Assembly: GCA_910577165.1 (NCBI GenBank)
Contig: CAJTLX010000033.1
Span: 1 to 36,341, forward strand
Direction: 5' to 3'
Length of the DNA: 36,341 nt
Origin: an uncultured Lachnospiraceae bacterium
GTDB taxonomy: Bacteria; Bacillota; Clostridia; Lachnospirales; Lachnospiraceae
The notes below the pieces were generated by a model that saw only the letters and a program-made list of their open reading frames with translations, had not been told where the DNA came from and searched no databases. Every line of letters begins with the position of its first letter. Position 1 is the first letter of the stretch. Below, piece after piece: positions 1 to 6,695 of the stretch. A program made the translations under genes and the position numbers.

Positions 1-237
1 GCTTTGCGTCCATCAATCCTCTCTGGGAAGTGTGCGCGCTCCGGACTCCTGCTGTTTTTTAGTTCCGCAGAAAGCTCCTTCTCGTGCCCTCAATATCTCT
101 CTTATTTTGTATGCTTGCCAAATTTTTATTCATCCACTCGATATTTATTTATCACAGATAAAATTAGAATAATCTGCAAAAACCCGCTTATACTAATCCC
201 GGATTCATACAAAAAAGGCAATGAAAGGAGTTTCATC
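1..237. other. Intergenic region upstream of the coat-protein gene
   Basis: An open frame runs through this stretch into the coat gene, but it has no ribosome binding site at its head and its translation looks random, so I treat it as non-coding. At the extreme left edge, on the minus strand, an ATG (11-13) follows an AGAGG-like site. It could be the first four codons of a gene leaving the window, but this cannot be tested here. I see no convincing sigma-A promoter for the 238 gene. A spore-specific promoter would be expected for it, but I did not find a clean match. Confidence 0.35.
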
Positions 238-696
238 ATGATTTTAAACCAGACCGAAGCAAGCGCAATCTCCGAATTGCAGACACAGGAGAAAAACTGC
301 ATTGAAAAATACCGCAGATATAAAGAACAGGCAAAGGATCCTGTACTAAAAGATCTTTTTGGAGAACTGGAAACATTGGAACAAAAACACTATGATGCCT
401 TAGGGCAAGTATTAAACGGGCAGGTGCCTTCCTGCGACTGCAATGATTCTTCCGGGCGGGATTATGAACCAAAGGCAACCTATTCCGCCGATGATCAGAG
501 CGAGGACAAAAAATTCGACAATTTCCTCGCAACCGACTGTATCGGAACGGAAAAGTTAGTTTCCTCCGAATACAATTCCGATGTTTTCCGTTTTTCCGAA
601 GCCCCGGTTCGCAAGCTTTTGGCGGATATTCAAGTAGAAGAACAAAATCACGCGGAGATGCTGTATAAGTACCGCACGGTAAATGGCATGGCGTAA
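238..696 (+). CDS. Ferritin-like spore coat protein (CotF-like family)
   Basis: The product is 152 residues and predicted to be a four-helix bundle. It shows a diiron-type ferritin pattern: E18, E48-x2-H51, E105 and E135-x2-H138. A flexible Ser/Asp-rich and Cys-containing stretch (about 62-90) separates the two helix pairs. Small Clostridia proteins of this layout are annotated as spore coat proteins of the CotF/COG5577 group; whether they bind metal is mostly untested. The start is set at 238 because AAAGGAG (224-230) lies seven bases upstream, while the longer open frame has no binding site. The gene appears monocistronic, since a separate promoter follows at 711. Family assignment is from recalled sequence features and the spore role is by homology. 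Confidence 0.75.
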   Translation: MILNQTEASAISELQTQEKNCIEKYRRYKEQAKDPVLKDLFGELETLEQKHYDALGQVLNGQVPSCDCNDSSGRDYEPKATYSADDQSEDKKFDNFLATDCIGTEKLVSSEYNSDVFRFSEAPVRKLLADIQVEEQNHAEMLYKYRTVNGMA

Positions 697-710
697 CCGC
701 AAAAATTTTC

Positions 711-739
711 TTGACTTTTCCCCGCGGCAGTGATATTCT
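711..739 (+). promoter_or_regulatory. Sigma-A promoter with extended -10 for the 36-codon gene
   Basis: The -35 box TTGACT (711-716) and -10 box TATTCT (734-739) are separated by 17 bases. A TG dinucleotide at 731-732 gives an extended -10. The predicted start near 746 leaves a leader of about 26 bases before the ATG at 772. Confidence 0.6.
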
Positions 740-771
740 ATATAAAATTATTTTAGGAAAGAGGCAAGACA

Positions 772-882
772 ATGTCAGGACTTAAGAATTTATTTTTCAA
801 TATCGTCGTGATGCAGTCCGTCCCTGCTATGTACTGGCAGAGAACAGGGCTTACATTGTCGTACCCTTTCCGAAAAAGATAG
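772..882 (+). CDS. Small 36-residue protein with its own promoter and terminator
   Basis: The reading frame is ATG to TAG, 36 residues, beginning MSGLKNLFFN and ending SYPFRKR. A near-ideal AGGAAAGAGG site (754-763) sits eight bases before the ATG. An extended -10 promoter lies just upstream and a hairpin with a T-rich tail just downstream, so this is a compact transcription unit. The peptide has a hydrophobic centre (about residues 7-20) and a basic end. It could be a short membrane-associated peptide or the coding part of a small dual-function RNA. I recognise no family. The alternative is a non-coding small RNA that contains an ORF by chance, but the well-placed ribosome binding site argues against that. 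Confidence 0.45.
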   Translation: MSGLKNLFFNIVVMQSVPAMYWQRTGLTLSYPFRKR

Positions 883-910
883 TATTTTTTTGCGGGCAGG
901 TTAATACACA

Positions 911-949
911 GTGCAGGTCATATTTTTCTTATGATCTGCACTTATTTTT
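911..949 (+). terminator. Intrinsic terminator after the 36-codon gene
   Basis: GTGCAGGTCAT (911-921) pairs with ATGATCTGCAC (931-941) with one G-T wobble. The nine-base loop is followed by TTATTTTTA. It separates the small gene from the methyltransferase unit. Confidence 0.6.
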
Positions 950-1007
950 ATGTGCACGAATACGGAAAGAAATTATGTATAAGAGCAAATATATATAGGA
1001 GGTATTT

Positions 1008-1796
1008 ATGGAAACCAAAAAATATTTGGATAACTATTATCAATCCTACGATGAGGAGAACAGACTTCTCTCCCGCCATGGTATGGTGGAATATCTCACT
1101 ACCATGTGCTACATTGAAAAATATCTAAAATCCGGTATGCGCATTATCGAGATCGGCGCGGGAACCGGACGCTACAGCCATGCACTTGCCCAGAAGGGCT
1201 ATCAGGTGGATGCGGTGGAACTCGTCGAACATAATATTGAAATTTTTAGACAGCATACACTCCCAGATGAATCCGTTACCATTACACAGGGCAATGCCAC
1301 CGATCTTTCTGTATTCGCGGATGCTACATACAATATTACACTGCTCTTAGGTCCGATGTACCATCTGTTTACTGGGGAGGAACAGCAGAGGGCATTGTCC
1401 GAAGCTATCCGGGTCACCGCGGACGGCGGGGTTATTTTCGCCGCCTACTGTATGGGCGATAGTTCCATCCTTTCTTACGGCTTTGTTCGAGGGCATATCC
1501 ATGAAATCATCAACAAATGCATGATTGATACCAAAACCTTTCAAACTTTTTCCAAACCATGGGATCTTTTTGAACTTTACTGCAAGGAAGATATTGACGC
1601 GCTGCGCTCGCAATTTCCTGTTGCGCAGCTGCATTTTGTCGCATCCGATGGCTACACAAACCATATGCAGGATGTAGTGGACGCGATGGATGATGCCACT
1701 TATCAATTATTTTTACAATACCACTTTGCCACCTGCGAACGTCAGGATATGGTTGGCTACTCGCATCATACGCTGGATATTTTTCGCAAAAAATAA
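1008..1796 (+). CDS. Class I SAM-dependent methyltransferase
   Basis: The product is 262 residues. Motif I is clear at residues 47-57 (IEIGAGTGRYS), followed by an acidic residue at the end of beta-2 (VDAVEL). A motif IV-like segment TLLLGPMYHL lies near 110-118. This is the glycine-rich SAM-binding fold of small cytosolic methyltransferases. The substrate cannot be told, because the C-terminal half that normally selects it matches nothing I know. Start 1008 is supported by AGGAGG (997-1002). The gene is 27 bases ahead of an acetyltransferase and the two share one terminator, so they are probably co-transcribed. Neighbouring methyl- and acetyltransferases of this kind often modify small molecules or ribosomal proteins, but that is inference. 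Confidence 0.85.
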   Translation: METKKYLDNYYQSYDEENRLLSRHGMVEYLTTMCYIEKYLKSGMRIIEIGAGTGRYSHALAQKGYQVDAVELVEHNIEIFRQHTLPDESVTITQGNATDLSVFADATYNITLLLGPMYHLFTGEEQQRALSEAIRVTADGGVIFAAYCMGDSSILSYGFVRGHIHEIINKCMIDTKTFQTFSKPWDLFELYCKEDIDALRSQFPVAQLHFVASDGYTNHMQDVVDAMDDATYQLFLQYHFATCERQDMVGYSHHTLDIFRKK

Positions 1797-1823
1797 TATA
1801 ACGATGTATAAAGGAGGCTTCTT

Positions 1824-2378
1824 ATGTTGACACATAAAGGAACACAAACACTTTCAACCGCGCGGCTTACGCTGCGCCGCTTCACTGTGGAGGATGCGGA
1901 TGCCATGTATCAAAACTGGGCGAACGATGAGCGCGTCACCCGCTTTTTAACTTGGCAGCCCCATCAATCAGCGGAACAGACAAGACAACTCCTAACCCTC
2001 TGGTGTTCAGAATACGAAAAATTAGACTCTTACAACTGGGCTATTGAATTTGATAAAAAAATTATCGGCAATATTAGCGTTGTGCGCTGTGAAGATTGCT
2101 CAGAAGTAGCGCATCTCGGCTATTGTATGGGATTTGATTACTGGGGGAAGGGCATTATGACCGAGGCGGTTTGCGCAGTGATCGACTATCTCTTTAAAGA
2201 GATCGGATTTCACCGAATTACTATCTGTCACGCGGTTAAAAATCCTGCGTCCGGCAAAGTTGCAAAAAAATGCGGTCTGACCCTGGAAGGCACAAGACGC
2301 GAATGTTTTAAGAGTTTTGACGGAGAATTTTTAGATATCTGTGACTACGGAATTCTGCGACAGGAATGGGAAAAATAG
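1824..2378 (+). CDS. GNAT acetyltransferase, RimJ/RimL type
   Basis: The product is 184 residues with the RimJ/RimL-like GNAT layout. The N-terminus TARLTLRRFTVEDADAMYQ is typical of the group. The acetyl-CoA pyrophosphate-binding motif A is around residues 99-115 (GYCMGFDYWGKGIMTEA). The later NPASGKVAKKCGL segment (140-152) corresponds to the usual N-x-A-S-x-x-x-x-x-K-x-G-F/L motif. Such enzymes move an acetyl group from acetyl-CoA to an amino group on a protein N-terminus or a small molecule. AAGGAGG (1811-1817) fixes the start. It follows the methyltransferase gene closely and ends at a strong terminator. Confidence 0.88.
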   Translation: MLTHKGTQTLSTARLTLRRFTVEDADAMYQNWANDERVTRFLTWQPHQSAEQTRQLLTLWCSEYEKLDSYNWAIEFDKKIIGNISVVRCEDCSEVAHLGYCMGFDYWGKGIMTEAVCAVIDYLFKEIGFHRITICHAVKNPASGKVAKKCGLTLEGTRRECFKSFDGEFLDICDYGILRQEWEK

Positions 2379-2385
2379 GAAAAGC

Positions 2386-2436
2386 CCCGTAATCAGCGAT
2401 ATAATATAAAATATCATCTGATTACGGGATTTTTTA
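2386..2436. terminator. Bidirectional intrinsic terminator
   Basis: A perfect 11-bp stem (CCCGTAATCAG 2386-2396 with CTGATTACGGG 2418-2428) has a T-run on the right (2430-2435) and an A-rich flank on the left. It lies between the convergent acetyltransferase (+) and ibrB-like (-) genes and can serve both. The AT-rich loop carries a second small inverted repeat (GATAT/ATATC). Confidence 0.85.
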
Positions 2437-2442
2437 TCTAAA

Positions 2443-3048
2443 TCACTCTTTGCTATCCTTCTGATCGTTTTCCATCCCTTCTTCCTCCGTCACCGCCACT
2501 TCCTCTTCCACAGATTCATACTGCTCTCCGATCTCCTCCACTGGCTGCCATGCCGTCCCGAACTCCACATCCCGAAACAATGCCGCCAATCCTGTAATTT
2601 GCTTGAGCCTTAAAATCTCATCTTTATCCATCCCCAAATGCCTTGAAATCCACGCGTCCGAACGCCCAAGTTCATGCAGTTCCTTTACAATATTGCTCAT
2701 CAGATCCACATCGTGCGAACCGCGGGCGCGATTGTGTCTAATGGTACTCGCCATCCGGTGATCTAAGGGCTTATCGATAATACTGACTGGCAGCATCCCG
2801 TTCTCCCGCTGATAAATATCGGGGTAATCCAACATAATCCGGTAGCGGTGAAATCCATCCACCAAAATGTATTTATCCCGCTCCCTATCAAAATAGCAGA
2901 CCACCGGCATTGTGTAGCCATCCTCCTTGATGCTGTCATACAAAAGTCTTAACTCCGGCGGGGCAACCGCGTTCGGATTATAGGTATTTGGCTCGATCTT
3001 GTCGATCGGAACTGCAATCACTCCATAAACAGGACTTTTAAAACCCAT
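2443..3048 (-). CDS. ibrB: IbrB-like ParB-domain protein
   Basis: The product is 201 residues. The N-terminal 120 residues form a ParB/Srx-type domain: DGFHRYR (64-70) matches the ParB DGxHRxR motif, and RHNRARG (104-110) matches its arginine motif. A helix-turn-helix-like segment follows (about 120-150, SDAWISRHLGMDKDEILRLK). The tail is strongly acidic (about 170-201). The gene overlaps the end of the PAPS-reductase-like gene by 11 bases, so translation is coupled. ParB-domain proteins paired with a DUF3440 PAPS-reductase-like partner are known as IbrB/IbrA, described in E. coli as regulators of immunoglobulin-binding genes and common on phages and islands. The biochemical role is unsettled; ParB-fold proteins may use CTP or ATP. 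Confidence 0.8.
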   Translation of the reverse strand: MGFKSPVYGVIAVPIDKIEPNTYNPNAVAPPELRLLYDSIKEDGYTMPVVCYFDRERDKYILVDGFHRYRIMLDYPDIYQRENGMLPVSIIDKPLDHRMASTIRHNRARGSHDVDLMSNIVKELHELGRSDAWISRHLGMDKDEILRLKQITGLAALFRDVEFGTAWQPVEEIGEQYESVEEEVAVTEEEGMENDQKDSKE

Positions 3049-4384
3049 CTTTCTTCACCACCTGTCTGTATTTTTCTTTCAATGAATTCACCTGTCTCTG
3101 TTGCTCCCTTGTCAGTCCAAACCCCATAAAGCGACAGGTATGATCATTTTTTAATATGCAGTAGCACATCCTCTTCCAACTTGGAATATCCTTTGTCGTT
3201 TTTATATCGTCCGTATCATCCGGAATACTATCCAGGAATATAATGCGGGAATTTTTCATCACTGTATAATTGGACACGCCATTGCGTCTAATATGGTAGC
3301 CATGTTCGATAAGTTCCCTGATGGTTTCCTCCTCCAGTCCCCCTCCGGTCTTGTGCCAAAATTCGATCGATGTCTGGAATTTTTTTACATAATTATTGCG
3401 CAGCCTGGGAGGAAGTGTATCCAAAAGAAATTTTGTGTAGGATTCCCAGGTATGACCTTTAGGCAAAGTCAAAGAATGGTATGCCATCGCCTTAGTCTTG
3501 CCATAGATCGCGCCAAAATTCGCGCCTCTTACACGCCCTACCAAGCGCGCCCAGATATCCGGATCAATCACGCGGTAGAGATTTAAACTGTCCTTTGCAA
3601 AATCATTAAACGGCGACGCAACACGCATCTGACTTGGCTTTAATCCCGCCATATAATACAGATCATATAATTTATTGTAATCATATTTAAATATGGCGTT
3701 CGCGTGCCAGACATCGCCCAATGTCCAGTCGTAAAGCGGAGAAGCCGCATATGTATCCTTAAATTGCCTTGTGATCCAACACTGATTCTTATAGCCGTAT
3801 TTTTTATTTAAAATGCCGCTGTAACGCTGCAGTGATTCATTTGCCCGCACCCCAAGCAAACTCACTGTCTTTTTATTGCCGTGGGAAAGCCGATACCAAC
3901 GCCCGAATTGCTTTGCCAAATCTTCCTGATGCATACGATAACGGTAAGTTGTGATCGGATTATTGCGCATATTGATCACATATTTTTTCTTTGGCATTGG
4001 ACGAATCCAGATCTCTTGCTGCTTATCGTCCCAGGGATACCAATACATCTGATAACTTGAAAAGCAGGTGCGGGTTGCCATCGGAAGGCAGACCCAGAAA
4101 AGCTCTACATTGCTCTCCTGTTCCAGACGTTCAAATGTGCGCTGCACATACTCTGAGGTAACCGTATACTGCGCTTCAAAATCCTGATGAAAAACACCAA
4201 TATGACGCTCCGGATAATACCAGTTTCGAAAATCCAGCATCATATTCAGCAAAAGTCCACTGTCCTTACCGCCGGAAAAAGAAACAAAAATATTGTCAAA
4301 CTCCTGAAAAATAAAGTCCATCCGCTCCAAAAAAGCCTCGTAAACATTCTTTCCGATATATTGCCGAATCATATAATTGCCCAT
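3038..4384 (-). CDS. ibrA: IbrA-like PAPS reductase-family protein (DUF3440)
   Basis: The product is 448 residues. The adenine-nucleotide alpha-hydrolase PP-loop is at residues 37-42 (SGGKDS) after a hydrophobic strand. This fold activates substrates by adenylation in PAPS reductases, tRNA thiolases and DndC. The C-terminal region (about 330-448) fits DUF3440. The start is placed at 4384, not at the upstream ATG 4429. A TTGAAA-N16-TATAAT promoter overlaps the first 15 codons of the longer frame, and GGGGAT precedes the 4384 ATG. It forms a two-gene operon with the ParB-domain gene. The fold supports a nucleotide-dependent activity; the substrate is unknown. True sulfate-assimilation reductases are shorter and lack this C-terminal extension. 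Confidence 0.82.
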   Translation of the reverse strand: MGNYMIRQYIGKNVYEAFLERMDFIFQEFDNIFVSFSGGKDSGLLLNMMLDFRNWYYPERHIGVFHQDFEAQYTVTSEYVQRTFERLEQESNVELFWVCLPMATRTCFSSYQMYWYPWDDKQQEIWIRPMPKKKYVINMRNNPITTYRYRMHQEDLAKQFGRWYRLSHGNKKTVSLLGVRANESLQRYSGILNKKYGYKNQCWITRQFKDTYAASPLYDWTLGDVWHANAIFKYDYNKLYDLYYMAGLKPSQMRVASPFNDFAKDSLNLYRVIDPDIWARLVGRVRGANFGAIYGKTKAMAYHSLTLPKGHTWESYTKFLLDTLPPRLRNNYVKKFQTSIEFWHKTGGGLEEETIRELIEHGYHIRRNGVSNYTVMKNSRIIFLDSIPDDTDDIKTTKDIPSWKRMCYCILKNDHTCRFMGFGLTREQQRQVNSLKEKYRQVVKKDGF

Positions 4385-4409
4385 ACTTATCCCCTGTCCA
4401 TTCGACGAA

Positions 4410-4437
4410 ATTATACCGTATTTTACCATATTTTCAA
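4410..4437 (-). promoter_or_regulatory. Promoter of the ibrA-ibrB operon
   Basis: Read on the minus strand, TTGAAA (4432-4437) and a consensus TATAAT (4410-4415) are 16 bases apart. Transcription would start near 4403, inside the longest open frame, which favours the internal start at 4384. Confidence 0.55.
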
Positions 4438-4528
4438 AATTATGGCAAGAGTGGATAAATTTTCTAATCTTTCACAGTGTATATTTTGATACCCTAATTC
4501 CTTTGTATGTGTTTACACACATTCACGA

Positions 4529-4576
4529 GTCTGCGCAATTGAGTAGCAGTAAATCTCCATATGCGGGTCTGCGCAT
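4529..4576 (-). repeat. Possible degenerate copy of the post-terminator repeat
   Basis: Just beyond the kinase terminator, the minus strand reads TTATGCGCAGACC, then GCATATGGAG, then TACTCAATTGCGCAGAC. The same order of short blocks appears after the fbp terminator (TTATGCACACGG, GATGCGGAG, TACTCGATTGCGCACAC). The similarity is patchy, so this may be a decayed member of the family or chance. Confidence 0.3.
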
Positions 4577-4619
4577 AAAAATAGAGCGCACAGGTCAAGA
4601 CCCATACGCTCTATTTTTA
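4577..4619 (-). terminator. Intrinsic terminator of the rubrerythrin-kinase operon
   Basis: A perfect 12-bp stem (AAAAATAGAGCG 4577-4588 with CGCTCTATTTTT 4607-4618) encloses a second small hairpin, GGTC-AA-GACC. The A/U-rich base of the stem supplies the U-run for minus-strand transcripts. The stem overlaps the kinase stop codon. It can also stop transcription coming from the left. Confidence 0.75.
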
Positions 4620-5444
4620 TCTTAGTGCCCGCTCCCATTCCTCGCGAAATTCTGCAATCGATCGCTGTCGCAACGCCCGCTCTTTTTCCACCGCTTTTTT
4701 TGCCACAGCAAAACATTCCTCGCTAAGTTCCCATCGCTCCCTTTCCCGACCATATCTCCCAAAAAGGGCAAACGCCGTCGCGCCAACCGTATAGACATTG
4801 GTCACTTCATTGATGACTGCCCCAAGTTCATACTCCTCCGGCGACTGAAACAAAGAACTTCCCCACATCCGCCCCATATCATTGACATAGGGTTGTCTGC
4901 GGAAAAAATCAATATCGCAGATGGTGGTCTTTTCTCTCTCGAAGTCATACAGAATGCTTCCATCATAAAAATCAATTGCCACATAGCCCTTTGCTGCCGT
5001 ATGCTCCAAAAAGGAAAGTACATCCCGAAAAACTTCAAGCCTCATCCGACATGGGAGCTTCATAAACCGCTCATGTGCCTGCGGATACATCCGCCCCATA
5101 CAGTCACCGTCCTCCCACAAAAAAATCATCGCAAAGCCGCCGCCAATCTCCCCCTCATCCACCAACTCAATCAAGCTTTTATGTTTCAGATCATGGTAGA
5201 GCGGCACTGACGCTTTAAGCCGCACAATGGCATCACTAATTTCCCCTTCATACCGCTTGGCAGGAGCCCCCGCAAATTTTACAAAAAAACGTTTTCCATC
5301 CCGCTCCGTACCAAAACAGATATTTCCGGAATCCTGATCATCATAAACTTTAAACACCTTACCGTACTGACCGATAAAATCAAAATTAAACGGCTCCTTT
5401 AACTCAAATGAAATGCCGTCAATGGACTGTTGAATAACTTCCAT
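4617..5444 (-). CDS. Hanks-type protein kinase-like protein with altered catalytic loop
   Basis: The product is 275 residues and soluble. It retains kinase landmarks: FVKF with the putative ATP-binding Lys56, a catalytic-loop Asp158 (VAIDFYDGSIL), a metal-binding DID at 177-179 in place of DFG, and SPEEYE (201-206) in place of APE. The His-Arg before the catalytic Asp is missing (AID instead of HRD), and the usual loop Asn is Ser163. The P-loop (about 26-31, GQYGKV) is short. It may be a divergent active kinase or a pseudokinase. It starts 21 bases after rubrerythrin, behind GGGAGAT, and ends in a strong terminator, so it shares the rubrerythrin transcript. Partner and substrate are unknown. 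Confidence 0.65.
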   Translation of the reverse strand: MEVIQQSIDGISFELKEPFNFDFIGQYGKVFKVYDDQDSGNICFGTERDGKRFFVKFAGAPAKRYEGEISDAIVRLKASVPLYHDLKHKSLIELVDEGEIGGGFAMIFLWEDGDCMGRMYPQAHERFMKLPCRMRLEVFRDVLSFLEHTAAKGYVAIDFYDGSILYDFEREKTTICDIDFFRRQPYVNDMGRMWGSSLFQSPEEYELGAVINEVTNVYTVGATAFALFGRYGRERERWELSEECFAVAKKAVEKERALRQRSIAEFREEWERALR

Positions 5445-5465
5445 ATCGCTTAATCTCCCTATTAT

Positions 5466-6014
5466 TTAATAATTCTGCGCACATACTTCAAAATAGCTCT
5501 GCGGATGATTGCACACCGGACATTTCTCCGGCGCGCTGGTTCCAACGATAATATGCCCGCAATTGCGGCATTCCCAAATTTTTACTTCGCTCTTTTCAAA
5601 TACTGCCGCAGTTTCCACATTCTTTAACAGCGCGCGGTATCTCTCCTCATGATGTTTTTCAATCTCACCCACCATACGGAATTTCCACGCCAGTTCTGGA
5701 AATCCTTCCTCCTCCGCAGTCTTTGCAAAATTTTCATACATATCAGTCCATTCAAAATTTTCACCATCCGCAGCCGCTTTAAGATTTTGCTTTGTGTCGC
5801 CGATACCGGAAAGTTCCTTTAACCATATTTTTGCGTGTTCCTTTTCATTATCCGCAGTCTTTAAGAACATTGCAGAAATCTGTTCATACCCTTCCTTTTT
5901 CGCCACAGACGCAAAATATGTATATTTATTTCTCGCCTGCGACTCCCCCGCAAAAGCCGCTTCCAAATTCTTTTCGGTTTGCGTGCCGAAATATTTATTT
6001 TTTCCCTCTGCCAT
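5466..6014 (-). CDS. rbr: Rubrerythrin
   Basis: The product is 182 residues. It is a diiron peroxidase that reduces hydrogen peroxide in anaerobes, taking electrons through rubredoxin or its own rubredoxin-like iron. The N-terminal ferritin-like bundle carries E24, E57-x2-H60, E94 and a second E-x2-H around 119-122. The C-terminal rubredoxin domain carries CxxC pairs at 149/152 and 165/168. The start is set at 6014 because GGGGAGG lies upstream of it; the longer open frame adds 19 residues without a binding site. It sits between a helical protein of unknown function and a kinase-like gene on the same strand. No clear PerR operator was found nearby. Confidence 0.95.
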   Translation of the reverse strand: MAEGKNKYFGTQTEKNLEAAFAGESQARNKYTYFASVAKKEGYEQISAMFLKTADNEKEHAKIWLKELSGIGDTKQNLKAAADGENFEWTDMYENFAKTAEEEGFPELAWKFRMVGEIEKHHEERYRALLKNVETAAVFEKSEVKIWECRNCGHIIVGTSAPEKCPVCNHPQSYFEVCAQNY

Positions 6015-6086
6015 AATTTTTTCCTCCCCAGCTTCTTTAATAGAATTGCATAACAACATAAAAATGCGCATAAATTGGAATTGATC

Positions 6087-6485
6087 TTAGTTTAAACTTA
6101 AAATACCCAAATAACTTTTTAGCAAAACCTTTAAGTAAATACCATTATTGCCATTTATCAATTTGTCCAAGCCCACTAATATAATGAATTTTTCTGCAAA
6201 TTCTTTACCTGACAAATCACTTGTTAGAAGATAAGGCAAACAGCATTCGTACATCATCTCACTTGAACCAGATTCAGTCAATAAAGATACTGCACATTTA
6301 AAGAATTCATCATCCATTCTATTATAATATTTCTTATAAAGGACAGAATATCCTTCTTGTCTTGCCATTTCTGTCATCTCACAGAGCAAGTCAATTGTTT
6401 TTATTATTTCCTCTTTCTCGCTCTTTGTGCAATGCATTCTCTCCCGTACTTTCGTCAACAATGATACCATACTATTTAACTCCAT
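6087..6485 (-). CDS. Small helical protein of unknown function
   Basis: The product is 132 residues, predicted all-helical, without signal peptide or transmembrane segment. The segment EMARQEGYSVLYKKYYNRMDD (part of about 38-58) faintly resembles the ARxEG helix of MotA-type proteins, but no membrane helices accompany it, so I do not assign that function. AAAGGAG lies eight bases before the ATG. It is the first gene of the group that continues with rubrerythrin 72 bases downstream. A plausible promoter lies at 6530-6556. Its AT-rich coding style differs from its neighbours, which could mean recent arrival. Confidence 0.6.
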   Translation of the reverse strand: MELNSMVSLLTKVRERMHCTKSEKEEIIKTIDLLCEMTEMARQEGYSVLYKKYYNRMDDEFFKCAVSLLTESGSSEMMYECCLPYLLTSDLSGKEFAEKFIILVGLDKLINGNNGIYLKVLLKSYLGILSLN

Positions 6486-6529
6486 AAACTTTTCTCCTTT
6501 GCCCTCTTCACTATTTCTGTATTTACTCC

Positions 6530-6556
6530 ATTATATGGAAACATCAGATATTTCAA
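6530..6556 (-). promoter_or_regulatory. Probable promoter of the helical protein-rubrerythrin-kinase unit
   Basis: The minus strand has TTGAAA (6551-6556) and TATAAT (6530-6535) separated by 15 bases. The boxes are good but the spacing is short. Confidence 0.4.
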
Positions 6557-6634
6557 TTATATAATATCTTCTTAGTAATGTCAATAAATTTCTGGCAACG
6601 GTCAAAATTGTAAAAAAAATAAGAAAAATGTCGC

Positions 6635-6662
6635 TTGACAGCCCACATCTCTATGCTATAAT
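6635..6662 (+). promoter_or_regulatory. Consensus sigma-A promoter of the exported-protein genes
   Basis: TTGACA (6635-6640) and TATAAT (6657-6662) both match consensus and are 16 bases apart. A TGC just before the -10 makes it an extended -10 as well. It is the best promoter in the window and implies strong expression of the gene at 6696. Confidence 0.8.
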
Positions 6663-6695
6663 ACAAATAAAGATAACTGATTAGGAGAGATCCCG

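Noticed and set aside
4..237. 78-residue upstream extension of the coat-protein gene
   Set aside because: The translation is unlike coding sequence and AAAGGAG at 224-230 marks the internal ATG at 238.
4385..4429. Longer ibrA-like start at 4429
   Set aside because: The added 15 codons overlap a consensus promoter and have no ribosome binding site; the ATG at 4384 has one.
6087..6485. MotA-like flagellar protein
   Set aside because: Only a short ARQEG-type segment is similar; there are no membrane helices.
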